Source: Fulvia fulva
Lineage: Eukaryota > Ascomycota > Dothideomycetes > Mycosphaerellales > Mycosphaerellaceae
Reading direction: 5' to 3'
Length of the DNA: 64,000 nucleotides
Assembly (NCBI RefSeq): GCF_020509005.1
Contig: NC_063015.1
Span: 3,472,001 to 3,536,000, forward strand
How positions within the stretch are numbered: the stretch's first letter is position 1; every line of letters starts with the position of its first letter. This document shows positions 1 to 10,800 of the stretch, piece by piece. Under the pieces are notes generated by a model that did not search any database, was not told where the DNA came from, and saw only the letters and a program-made list of their open reading frames with translations. Both the position numbers and the translations under genes were made by a program.

Positions 1-1530
1 GCTTTCTATAATACGTACTAGGGCAACCTTAAGTAAATCCTAATACCTAACGGTATATTCGAGGAAGTGGCCCTAGACTATATTATAGTACTTCTAGACA
101 GCTATAGCCCGGAGGGCGTTAAGTATAACAACATCCTTACCTTGACATATCGTCTTACAAAGCGTAAGTACCTTATACTAGTCGTCGATATAGAGCCCGA
201 GATAGCTATAGATATAATTATCCGCTACGTTATTAAGGGGTAAGACCTATTCCGCTCTATCTACTCAGACCGCGGCTCGTAGTAGGTAAGTCGCTTCTAG
301 AAAACGCTTTACGAACGCCTAGGCATTAAGTATAAGATGTCGACGGTATAGCACCCTTAGACCGATAGTCAGTCTAAACGTACGAACTAAGTTATAGAGT
401 AGTACCTACGTATATATATTAATTACGCCTAAGACAACTAGTACGACTAGCTACTAATAGCAGAGTTTACTTTGAACAACATAAAAAGTACTACCGGCGT
501 ATTACCGTTCTTCGTAACCTTAGGAAGAAACCTAAGAATAGAAGTTCTTAGTAGACCTACCCGTACGGACGTACTACTAGCTACGTAGAAAATTAGCTAG
601 TAAGATGTAGACGCTTTCGTAACTCATATAAGCCGTATATATATATATATTGTATCAACTAGCTTAAGTATATATAAGCATAGCTTAAAGCCGACTATTA
701 GAAATATAGCCGGAGACCTACGCGGTTATATAAGGTAGGAGACAAGGTTTGGCTCAATTTACGTAATATTTGTACTAAACGACTAGCGAAGAAGCTTGAT
801 CATAAGAACGTAGGCCCCTTCACGATTATAAAGAAAGTAGCGACCGATGTCTACGAACTCGACCTGCCTACGAGTATAAGAATATACTACGTGTTCTATA
901 CCGACCTACTACGACTATCCGCCGAAGACCCGTTCCCTTTATAGACGTACGAACCTACGCTTACCGAAGTCGATAGCGAAGTTAAGGAATAGCATGATGC
1001 CGTAGTAGTAGTAGACAGTCGCTAGACTAGAAAAGCAAAGAAGAGTATTAGCTATACTATTAAATAGGCAGATAGGTTATATACTAAAGAACCTTATATT
1101 AACTTAAAAGGCACTATAGACGAACTTATAGCAGACTACTATTATAAGAACCCTCGCGCTCTAGGACCTCTACGCGGATAGCAAGTACTAGAGCCTAATA
1201 TAACCGAGCTAATAGACTCGGCGGACAGTACTAGCGATACTAATAACGACGCGACCGGTACCGCCGACGCTAAGTACTAGTCACGATACAACCTAAGGCG
1301 TACTAAGGTATAATAAACAGTCACTTCGTTTCTACGATCTACGCCTAGGACTCGCTACCGCTAGTAACGTCGCTTTGCTCGTAGCTTAGGCTCGTCTATA
1401 GTCGTATCTTTATATATACCGGAGTTTTAGATTATAGAGTTAGATAGATATACCCTATAGAGCGTTACTTATTTTGAATTAATAGATACCGCCTCGTAGG
1501 CGCTTAAGGCGATTTGAGAAGGGGGGTGGT
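1..1530 (+). mobile_element. RIP-degraded Ty3/gypsy retrotransposon, integrase end
   Basis: Relic of a Ty3/gypsy-type pol, truncated at its 5' side by the window edge. Reading through stops on the plus strand gives integrase landmarks: an SDRGS stretch near 270-290, HP-TDSQSKRTN near 350-385 (compare HPQTDGQSERTN in intact copies), then VGDKVWLNLR near 730-765 from the integrase C-terminal domain, followed by an acidic tail to about 1310. Many TAG and TAA codons stand where Gln or Trp is expected, which is the RIP signature (CpA to TpA and TpG to TpA). TpA is extremely abundant. No intact ORF remains. The element should continue 5' of the window with RNase H and reverse transcriptase. Confidence 0.8.
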
Positions 1531-2030
1531 GTCACGGTATAGCCCTACGGCCTACGGCCTTCGGGTTACGTAACTTCGTAAATATAACGTAACGCCTCGG
1601 CTCGGCGAACGTCGCGCTTATCTTCGATACGCGCCTTAGCTAGAACTTCTCTTCTCCGTAGAACTTATTCGATTACTTAGCTACGACACCCTTTTACCTA
1701 CCGAGAGTAGCCTAGACCCGTGTTATTACCTACCGAGAGCAGCCTAGACCCGTGTTACTAGAGGTAGAGCGAGCTCTCTTTCTATTCGCCGGAGCGAAAT
1801 AACTTAGTATAGAGTAATTATCGGACAATTTAATAAGTTAAGCGGACGACAATATATGTTTAAGTATACTATAGGACTAAGGCTACCCCTAGATTAAACT
1901 TAGGACCTCTAATATTTACCGGTAGGTAAGATAATTATATACTTAAGTAAAAGTCCGTATAACGGGACTATTACCGAAGCTATCTTACCGGTAATAGTTA
2001 TATAATCTATACTTTATTATATAGATAATA
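1531..2030 (+). repeat. Probable 3' LTR of the gypsy relic
   Basis: A purine-rich tract (GAGAAGGGGGGTGG, about 1516-1529) resembling a polypurine tract is followed directly by TGTCACGG, a typical start for fungal gypsy LTRs. The tract contains a 32-bp tandem duplication (1694-1757) and is interrupted or ended by the pogo-like element at 2031. No second LTR is available for comparison, so the boundaries are inferred. Confidence 0.4.
1694..1757. repeat. 32-bp tandem duplication in LTR-like DNA
   Basis: Two head-to-tail 32-bp units (1694-1725 and 1726-1757) differ at a single position, a T/C in GAGAG(T/C)AGCC. The difference is itself a RIP-type transition. Confidence 0.85.
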
Positions 2031-3161
2031 ACGTGCTTTACTACCGAGCGGGCTATACTACTAAGCGGGCTACTTTTACTAAGAACTCTACTACTTCTAC
2101 TTTAATTACGACGGTATCTTAATACGACGACATCCTATAGAATCGTTACTAGGAGGACAATTCCTCTTTAGATTCTTCGCTATCTAGCGAGTCTACTTAA
2201 TAGGTACGTACGTTATGCCCCGACTCGCTATATCGCTTATAGTGTCGTAGCCTTAGTACTAGCCGAACACTATCTAGCGACTCTCTACTCACTTCCTACC
2301 TCCTAGTATCCTTTAGAGGTATTAATTGCGACGCCTTATCGAAGGTTAGAGACCCTCTAGACTGAATATACTTGCGCTTTCGTGCTTTTTGCTATATAAG
2401 GGCCTCGTTAGACTTACGTAGCTTACTAATCTCGCTTCGTATAAGAGCTATCTAATACGCTATCTCTCTACTCCCTCTCTATTACCCTATTAAACGACCT
2501 TCCTCTTTCTACTACGCCTTTCTAAACCCGTAACGACGCTCTAAGACGTAATGACCTATTATAAACCCTATCTCGTCGAAGTTATAGGTGTCCTAGTTAA
2601 GGATACTATACTTCTCCTTTATATTACGTATAAGTAAGAACTACTTCTCGATAACGTCTAGATCTTCTATTAGGGCTCGCTAACAATCGTATCTACGTGT
2701 TATACGAACCTTTAGCTTACGATACCGCCTAATAAACCTATCTGTCTAATTAAGACTAGCGGGCTTAAGACCCTTCTCTTATAGTAATAAATCGGCTATT
2801 ACTTATATACTAGCCTTTAATAGCGGGGAACCTCTAAGATCTAGCTCGAGTATATACTTAAGTATCACCCTCTCTTCTAGCTCTATAAGCTTCTTCGAAT
2901 TATGCTCGTAGTCACCCCGAGGAGGTCGTCTATTCAATCGATACTCTAGTATAGTTCGAGACGCGTCGTATACCTTTATAGCAAGTCGATTCGTAATTGT
3001 TACGTCGCGTTTCGTAGCCTAGACAGCTAAGGTCAGTTTGGCCTCGTTTAAAGACAATATACGCTATAATAGTAGTTATATAGCTATATCTATAGAAGTG
3101 GTATAGTTCTTAGTAAAAGTGGCCCGCTCGGTAGTATAGCCCGCTCGGTAGTAAAGTACGT
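2031..3161 (-). mobile_element. Internally deleted pogo/Fot1-like DNA transposon, RIP-degraded
   Basis: Inverted repeats of about 67 bp at 2031-2097 and 3095-3161 read inward as ACGT(G/A)CTTTACTACC, followed by two copies of a CGAGCGGGC-type motif (one decayed on the left) and CTTTTACTAAGAACT. TA dinucleotides flank both ends (2029-2030 and 3162-3163), as expected for Tc1/mariner/pogo insertion. On the minus strand, reading through stops from about 3090 to 2110 gives transposase remnants: an N-terminal HTH region with LNRRPPRGD, LEERVILKYILELDLRG, and YNFDEIGFIIG near 2600-2575, which matches the YNFDETGF motif of pogo/Fot1 DDE transposases. The span is only 1,131 bp and the middle of the DDE domain appears missing, so this is an internally deleted copy. 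Confidence 0.75.
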
Positions 3162-3375
3162 TAATAGTAGTAGTAAAAGTAAGGAATAAGGGAAGGGGTA
3201 TAAAGCTTACCTTACTTACCTTAGCTTACTTTACTTAAAATAGCTAACTTACCCTTACTATAGTAGTAGTAATACCGAGGGCCTAACGTTACTACTATAG
3301 GTAGGGGGGTAGTTATAATAGGGTATACGCGATTATATAGGAATTAGCTTATTTACTCTAGCGTACGAGCTAAGG

Positions 3376-3700
3376 GGGTGTGTCGCGATCCGAGCGTATA
3401 TATAGGTAATATCCTATTATTAAAACTTAAGGCTACGTACGCTAAGAATTAGGTAACTAATTAGTTACCTATAGCCTCTTTAAGAGTAATACTTATCTAT
3501 TCTAGATAGATATATACAATATATAACCTGCTTTTAAAACACCCTATATAAGCCCGTATAATAACTTCCTATACTTCTAACGTAATATACCTACTTTATA
3601 AGGCGCTAGTACGAGAGTACCGCTACCCGCTCTCTTTCTTCCGGGTTATCGATATATATTACAACCTTGTATTAGACTAGCCTAGCGCGGTACGTCGGTT
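3376..3700. repeat. Possible second LTR fragment
   Basis: A purine run (TAAGGGGGTG) is followed by TGTCGCGATCC, again resembling a polypurine tract and LTR start. A perfect 22-bp palindrome centred on TAATTA lies at 3450-3471. The sequence is AT-rich and decayed, and the downstream end near 3700 is a guess. Confidence 0.3.
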
Positions 3701-3938
3701 ACTCTATAGCTACTATAGCCGCTTAGGTATATATCGCCGGCCTAGCTCTTCTAAGCGCTTAGATCTCCCGTAGGAGGTCGGCGTTCGTTACGTATTTTAC
3801 TAGCGCTAGCTTCTTTATAGCCCGTAGTAGCTTCTAGATTACTTTAGCTAAGCTCTCGAGGAGGCTACGGATCGCGCGTTCGTAGGGTAGATTAGCGTTC
3901 GCGAGGGTAGCTATAATTTCGTATACGATAGCGGTATA

Positions 3939-4225
3939 TAGTCCTAGGTATAGTTTTTATAACCCCTGTTCTTCTACCTTTCCTTATTAGGAAGGATATA
4001 TCTACTACTTAGCGTAGCTTACTACCTAGTATATCCTCTATTATTAGCTATTACTACCTCGTAGCGTTCTCGTATACTCTTATATATACGTTATATATCC
4101 TTAGGTATAAGCTTGGCCTATTCTTAATAGTAAGATTGAAGGTAGTAACACTTTCTGAGATAGGGATAGATAGCCGGAAGTGGTTAGCGTAAATACAGGG
4201 GTTGTAAAAACTATGCCCAGGACTG
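3939..4225 (-). mobile_element. 287-bp MITE of the Tc1-like family, RIP-degraded copy
   Basis: Inverted copy of the 287-bp element at 14934-15220. The right end keeps the intact terminal sequence (…CTATGCCCAGGACTG followed by TA). The left end starts TAGTCC where the other copies have CAGTCC, a C to T change. TA duplications lie at 3937-3938 and 4226-4227. The internal deletion junction (complement around 4115-4135) is the same as in the 14.9-kb copy, so both descend from one deletion derivative. Many CpA to TpA changes, especially in the left half. It marks the right edge of the AT-rich island. Confidence 0.85.
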
Positions 4226-4227
4226 TA

Positions 4228-5077
4228 TTCTACCGTTTCTACACTATGTTTCGTATGCTAGTTCTTTTGGTTAGCGGCTTGTGGTTACTATAGTCGTTGT
4301 GATAGTTGGTCGCTGTCCTCCGCTTCTCCCGGGCGCGTCGTCGCTCCGCGCGTCGCTCTTCGTCCTCCGCCATTCGATAGTGTTGTCGGTGTGTATAATG
4401 GGGCCCTGTCCTATCGAGTTGAGGGCGCTCTTTGCTTTTGCGACGCTGTCGCCCCGTCGTTCATCATTCTCTTCTTTGCTTTTTCCCTTATATATAATAA
4501 TAAGAGCCCTATTAGATTTGTCGTAACGAGGCGAGTAGAATAAGCTATATATCGTATATATAATGTATATAGTTATCGGGTGCGCGCCGAGAGGGTGCAC
4601 TTTAGACAACTTCTCGAGTTTGGTAAAGCCCGGCGAAAAGCGTCCCGACCCTTATGTCGGCTTGAATAATCTTGACAGCTTCGGTAGAACCAGCTCCGAA
4701 TCCTTCTGATCAGCGCTATTAAGTAGGCTGTGACTGCACTAAGGAGCCTCCATGTACGTTTGATAACGTGAGATACTTGCAGCCTGAGGTGGACAGAAGA
4801 AGATGAGAGATGCTGCTGTGCAGCAGGAGAGCAAGTGCCAAGCGCTCGGCCGAGGCAATTCCAAACGAGATGACAGCTTGGACTGGAATGTCGCGATGCC
4901 ATTTCACGACAAACAACATTCGGACTTTCCGTTGATCGTTCAGCGTTCTTCATCTCAAGACGCACGACTGCATAACTATTACCAGTACTCGACCAGGAAA
5001 GCCCACTCTCCTCCCTTAGACCTCAGCATCCATCCACCTCTCCTCATTCACCCCTTGGCGCTTTCCACCCACGACTA
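4228..5077. other. Non-coding transition zone
   Basis: Normal base composition resumes just right of the MITE. A short AT-rich patch (about 4480-4570) is followed by ordinary sequence. I see no gene with conserved content; the open frames here overlap on both strands without recognisable motifs. Confidence 0.5.
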
Positions 5078-5605
5078 CTACTGGTCATCGTCCTCATCCG
5101 TCAAGTCGTCCGTCATGTTCCAATCCCAGGTCGGCATACGGCGATGCCTATCCGGACTCGAAGTCCACACCATTCGGCCGATGTCCACTGGGGCCTTGAT
5201 GACGCCCTCCCCAATAATGATCCCTTCTGACGCCATCTCCACTCGGAGCCTGGCCATCCTGTCGAGAAATTGCTGGCCAGTGTATGTCGCATGCCGTCCA
5301 CTCTTCTTCACACCTGTGTGGTGAATGCTCGTGATGAGGTTCGCCTTCTCGACTGACAGGCTGCGCAGCCACGACGGCAGCCGTGGCGTATCCCTCACGT
5401 AGAAGTCGGTACAGCTGTACCAGATATCGAGACCTTCGATGTAGCTCTGTCTGCACGCCTCGACGAGGCCCGGGAAGTGCCAGAAGAGTCTGCTGCTGGA
5501 GTTGACTGGCGTGCGGCGAGAGAAAGTAAGTTCGTAGATGCGATTGCGGATCTCACCTGAGAGCTGGAAGAATCTGCTGTTGCGATTGTGGGTGGTTCGT
5601 CTCAT
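5078..5605 (-). CDS. 2EXR/F-box-like protein, possibly N-terminally truncated
   Basis: A 175-aa ORF beginning at the ATG complement of 5603-5605. Near its start it has the pattern RFFQLSGEIRNRIYEL, the LPxEIRNxIYEL motif of the 2EXR/F-box-like proteins that are abundant and mostly uncharacterised in dothideomycetes. It continues with hydrophobic and charged blocks (SWLRSLSVEKANLI, about residues 78-91) and ends in an acidic tail (DDLTDEDDD). The motif begins almost at the chosen start, and the frame stays open upstream to about 5729 with plausible coding sequence (SLLSERRASH, QWLEEYQKAALVN). An upstream in-frame ATG is separated from it only by one TAA. The true protein may therefore be longer or the gene may be a recent pseudogene. 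Specific function is unknown. Confidence 0.6.
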   Translation of the reverse strand: MRRTTHNRNSRFFQLSGEIRNRIYELTFSRRTPVNSSSRLFWHFPGLVEACRQSYIEGLDIWYSCTDFYVRDTPRLPSWLRSLSVEKANLITSIHHTGVKKSGRHATYTGQQFLDRMARLRVEMASEGIIIGEGVIKAPVDIGRMVWTSSPDRHRRMPTWDWNMTDDLTDEDDDQ

Positions 5606-6172
5606 GCGCTCTGCTTCTTGTCCCGCGCCGAGTGCTTTGTTGACCAGCGCGGCTTTTTGGTATTCTTCGAGCCACTGGACTTTGCTCTGATGCGATGCGC
5701 GACGCTCGGAGAGAAGAGAGTCAACTGCTGATATGATGCTTATTTACCGCGATTCCATGTTGGGAAGATCCATCGCAGGCATCTATCTAACTGTCTCTGG
5801 CATGTTGTTGGCTCAACAGGTGGTCAATTTATGTGCCCCGGGCGAAATTACTACGAGCGCACGGACGCGCATCGATCATTCACTTCCAACTCACGCTAAG
5901 CAGATACACGGACGTCAATCAAGGCTCCACGTGATGCATCTCGCCGTCCAAGGCCCATCAGACTCGCTCCAGACCCTCGGTCGGTGCAACACCGAATCAG
6001 CCTATTAATGTTCGGAGGAACTACTTCCGGCCGCGAATGCATATGCAGCAGCATGCATGTTCTCCTCTCCAAGACTTCCATACGAACAACATCATGGCCG
6101 GGATCATGGGAGGTCGCCATATAGACCGACTTGATTGTCCAGGTAGGAGCTTTTCTCTCCATCGACTTGACC
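5606..6172. other. Intergenic region upstream of the beta-galactosidase gene
   Basis: Its left 125 bp hold the possible N-terminal extension of the 2EXR-like gene (minus strand). The remainder, 5780-6172, shows no supported gene and presumably carries the divergent promoters. Confidence 0.4.
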
Positions 6173-9100
6173 ATGGTGTCATTACGGCAGCTCGTGCTGC
6201 TAGCTGTCAGTTCATGCTCTGCTGTCGTCAACAGCCTGAGTATAGGAGGTCAACGATACACAATTGCTGAGTCTGAGAAGCGGCAAGCACTGCAGGATCT
6301 TGTAAGCATAGCGTGAAAGGCCATTGAATTTCGCAGCTGACACTAGGTCTAGGTCACCTGGGACGAATATTCCCTCTTCGTTCGCGGCGAACGCATCTTC
6401 TTCTACTCAGCAGAGGTTCATCCTTGGCGACTGCCTGTCCCAGACTTGTGGAAAGATGTGCTACAGAAGATCAAAGCTTTGGGTTATACCGGGGTCTCGT
6501 TCTATGTAAGCACCAACAGATCTCTAAGTAGCGGGAAAGTGCTGACCGTCGTGAGGTCGACTGGGTCTTGCACGAAGGCGAGCCTGGTAGCTTCTCTGCC
6601 GAAGGCGTCTTTGACTGGGAGCCCTTCTTCGAAGCTGCGAAGGAAGTAGGATTGTACTTGTTAGCTCGACCGGGACCGTACATCAACGGTCAGTGAGAAC
6701 CTCCCAGTTCCATGAGGACCACAGCGTAGACTGACGCTGGTCAATTACAGCCGAAGTATCAGGAGGCGGCTTCCCAGGCTGGCTGTCCCGCATTCCAGAC
6801 ATCCTACGCACCAACGAGACCGGCTTCCTCGAAGCAACACAAAACTACGTCTCCAACATCGGTAAGATCATAGCTGATGCGCAGATCACCAACGGTGGCC
6901 CAGTCATCGCTTTCCAGGCTGAGAACGAATATACATTCGGTGCGGACTGGGTCGAATGGCCAGATGTCACCTACATCGACGCCGTCAACAAGCAGTTCCG
7001 CGATACTGGAATTGTGGTACCCTTCATCAACAACGAAGCGGCCGCGATCGGACTCTTCGTACCCGGCGAGCCCGGTGGTCCGGATATCTATGGTCACGAC
7101 AACTATGGTGTCGGCTGGGATTGTGCTCACCCAGCGAACTGGACTTCTGCAGACCTTCGCACAGATTTCCGCCACCTTCATCTGGAGCAGAGTCCGAACA
7201 CTCCCTATACTATTCCAGAGTTCCAAGGTGGCGCGATAGATTCCTGGGGAGGTCCTGGTCTCGAAGGGTGTGCTGAGATGGTCAACCACGAAGCGGAACG
7301 AATCTTCTACAAGAACAACTTTGCTAATGCTGTGACGATCTTCAATGTCTACATGTCTTACGGCGGAACGAACTGGGGTAATCTTGGGCAATCTGGTGGC
7401 TACACTTCCTACGACTATGGTGCCGCTATCAAAGAAGACCGCACAATCACTCGAGAGAAGTATCACGAAGCCAAGCTGTTGGCTCAGTTCATGGTGTCTT
7501 CACCTGCGTACCTTGAGGTCACAACAGGGAATCTGACCAACTCGACATATGTCAGTACTTCTGCGATCTCGACGACACCACTGTTTGGTAAGAAGACGAA
7601 CTTCTACGTTGTTAGACATTCCGATTACAAGTCCTTCACATCCACGCCGTATACCTTTACGGTCCCCACGAGTGCAGGCAACGTCACGATACCTCAACTT
7701 GGTGGAACGTTGACACTAAACGGCAGAGATTCGAAAATTCACGTCACTGACTACGACGTCAGCGGTGTTAATCTCATGTACTCATCTGCAGACATTTATA
7801 CTCACAGCAAGTCGGGTTCGAAGCGAGTGCTTCTGATCTATGGCTTGCTTGGCGAGACCCACGAGCTAGCCTTTTCGACGAAGCTAGGAGTGCCGAGAGT
7901 CGAGGGTGGGTCCGTCAGAATTGAGAGGAAGAGGTCTCTCCAGGTTGTTCAGTGGGAGGTCACAGCCGAACGAAAGGTCCTGCACTACCGCAACGGACTT
8001 GATGTGTACCTCTTGTGGCGGAATGACGCTCTGAATTATTGGTCTCTCGAGCTGGAGTCGCCTCCTCCCATCGGCAATTACAGTTCGCAGAGCAAGGAGA
8101 CCGTTATTGCTAAGGCTGGTTATCTGTTGCGTGAGGTCACGAGAAGTGGTCGCGACCTCCACTTCAGGGGTGATCTTAACGCCACAGCAGAGCTGGAAGT
8201 CGTGTCAGGAGCTTCGCACCGCACAGAAATTTCCTTCAATGGCGAGAAATTGTCGGACCCGAAGTCTAAGCATGGTCGACTGTCAGCTACGCTCGAGTAT
8301 ACGGCTCCAAAATTCGAGCTACCATCGCTGCCTAGTCTGGAATGGAAGTCCCTCGATTCTCTGCCAGAATTCAAGCCAGGATATGATGATTCCGCCTGGG
8401 TTGTTGCAGATCACACCACCACGAACAACACTGTACGAGATCCCGACTCCGGGACTGAGTTCGAGCTGAAGACACCGACCTCCCTGATTGCGAGTGACTA
8501 CGGCTTCCATACTGGCTCTCTCATCTTTCGCGGCCACTTCGCGGCCACCGGCGATGAGTCGTCACTTTACCTCTCAATCACCGGTGGTCTCTCGTTCGGC
8601 CACTCAGTCTGGCTTGGAGGAACACATCTTGGTTCCTGGGCAGGTAACTCCACTGCCAGAAGCTACAACCAGACACTCTCATTGCCTGAAGATCTCGACC
8701 TGGAGGCTGGTGAGGAGTATGTCATCACCGTCGTGATCGACCACATGGGGATGGAAACCAACTGGACCCCTGGATACGATATGGCGAAGACACCCCGTGG
8801 CATCATGAACTACTCACTCTCTAGCCACGAGCAGAGCGATATAACCTGGAAGCTGACCGGAAACCTCGGAGGAGAGCAGTACCAAGACAAAACCCGCGGT
8901 CCTTTGAACGAAGGAGGCTTCTTCGCCGAGCGGCAGGGATACCATCTACCTCAGCCTCCAACCAAGGACTGGAAAGCCTCATCACCCCTCGATGGTCTCG
9001 ACCACCCGGGCGTAGCATTCTACACCACCAGCTTCGACCTCAACATTCCCACTGGCTACGACGTGCCTCTAAGCTTCGTCCTCACCAACTCCACGAACAG

Positions 9101-9383
9101 TGCCGGTGAGGCTACCGAGTGTCGTGCGCAGCTTTATGTCAATGGATGGCAGTTTGGGAAGTACATCAACCATCTCGGTCCGCAGGTGAAGTTTCCAGTG
9201 CCTGAAGGTATCCTAGACTATGGGGGGACGAATTACATCGCCGTCAGTCTGTGGGCGCAGGAGGCGGAGGGGGCGAAGTTGGGAGGGTTGGAGCTGGTGG
9301 CTGATGCTGCGGTTCAGTCTGCTTATAGGAAGCCGAAGTTGGGTTGGAATGATGTGTGGGAGGAGCGTGAGGGTGCTTACTAG
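6173..9383 (+). CDS. lacA: Secreted beta-galactosidase, GH35 family (LacA-type)
   Basis: Hydrolyses terminal beta-D-galactosyl residues of plant polysaccharides or lactose; expected extracellular. Four exons: 6173-6301, 6353-6505, 6556-6688 and 6751-9383 (introns 51, 50 and 62 nt), giving about 1,015 aa, the usual size of fungal LacA enzymes. The N-terminus ([21 protein letters not shown]) looks like a cleavable signal peptide. The GH35 catalytic domain follows: WHPWRLP-like EVHPWRLP and ARPGPYING lead into AENEYT (acid/base Glu near residue 199), and [10 protein letters not shown] carries the nucleophile Glu near residue 295. The long C-terminal part matches the beta-sandwich and jelly-roll domains of the family (for example [10 protein letters not shown] and [14 protein letters not shown]). 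Many N-glycosylation sequons fit secretion. Exon phases agree throughout, so the gene looks intact. The symbol follows family usage; orthology to a specific lacA paralogue is not established. Confidence 0.93.
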
Positions 9384-9591
9384 GAACCTTACGTACGGCG
9401 GTGGTGGTAGTTGGTCGTGCCTGCCGTGCCCGTGCTGGTACTGCGCCGTTACGCTAGCATGGAGCTATGTATGGTAACGTTAGCCGCAGCTCGTGCCTAA
9501 GTTGTCTTCTTCGCGGCAGCCACGACAACATTCACGCGTACCAACTCCCGACCACCACAACCTGACTGTGGTCTTCCGCCTGCCAGCCGCC

Positions 9592-10582
9592 ATGATGGAA
9601 CAGCTGAAGGTCGCGTTCTCAGCGTGCGTGGATCTCTGCTTGCTATGAGAAGCTTGTCCTGACGTGTGATGCAGCTACCGCAACGAGGATCGCTTCGCTG
9701 ACTTCACCGTCGTCTACGGCGACAAGAAGTGCAGAGTATGTACTTCGCTCCTTTCGCGGACAGGGTACGTGCTGACGGTCATAGCTCCACCGCTGCTTCA
9801 TCGCCGCGCACTCGAAGTGGTTTGAGCGCTGCTTGTCCGGATCTTTCAGCAAAGACACCGAGTGCGTGATCGAGCTCAAGGATGGCCAGCCAGAGGCCGT
9901 CGACCGCATGATCCAGTACTTCTACGACTTCGACTACGATGGCGATCTTGGAAACGACAGTATCGCAGAGCGGAAACCATACCAGAAGAAAGCGGTTGAC
10001 AACGTGCAGCTGCACGCGCACGTCTACGAGATCGCCCACAAGGTAAGACCTGTCTGTGACGAAGCCAGACGTCCGAGATCGGCATCAGATTCATTCACAA
10101 GTATGGAAGGCTGATGTGAAAGCAGTACGAGATCCCGGAGCTCAAGACCCTCGCTCTGACCAAGTTCAAGCAAGCCTCTGCACCTGTGCTCACCAACGGG
10201 AATCAGATGCTCGGCGCAGCCTACACAGTCTACAAGTGTATCGAGCTTCCTGATCACGACCGCACACTTCCAGGTTAAAGACGCAGTCGTGGACATGTGG
10301 GTCATCGGTGCCTATGAGTTCATTGGCCACTCAAAAGCTGCCATGATTTCGCTAGCTGCTGCGATTCCTGAGTTCGCCGTGGACTTCCAGTTGCGGTTGC
10401 TCTGTGGCGTCACACACCAAATCACACTGGAGTGCTCGAAATGCGGCCGGGTCAAATATACCAGTCGCAAAACGATCACTGCTGGGGAGGGAGATACTGT
10501 GAAGTGCGATGTCTGTGGCCTTCAACCTATCAAGGATGCGATGAGGCTGCAGGGTGTGGTCAAGATGACTAAATTCCGGTGA
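9592..10582 (+). CDS. BTB/POZ-domain protein with C-terminal zinc-ribbon-like motif
   Basis: BTB domains mediate dimerisation and cullin-3 or transcription-factor contacts; the exact role here is unknown. Proposed exons are 9592-9623, 9675-9735, 9785-10042, 10126-10227 and 10274-10582, about 253 aa. The BTB core is clear: RFADFTVVYGDKKCR, then LHRCFIAAHSKWFERCL and IELKDGQPEAVDRMIQYFYDFDY. The C-terminal part has two CxxC pairs (CSKCG and CDVCG) that could bind zinc. The last junction is uncertain. The sequence VYKCIELPDHDRTL just after 10227 also looks coding but is in another frame from the following VKDAVVDMW. So there is either a 46-nt intron with a weak donor (GTCTAC) or a one-base frameshift near 10270. 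Confidence 0.75.
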
Positions 10583-10800
10583 GCTGGAGCAGAACTCGAC
10601 GAGGCAAGAGAATTACATCGGAGAGCGGATCGATGACTGTGGGAACATGAAGACTACTCGCGGTTGGAGAAGGTCGTGCGTAACAAGTGATGGGTCTTGG
10701 CACCGCGTATCGGCCGAAGGAACAGCTGAAAGAAAAGCGATACCAACGCGACATCAACTTCGTAGCACCTGTCGAGAAAGATCCCTACGTTGGCAGTGCC

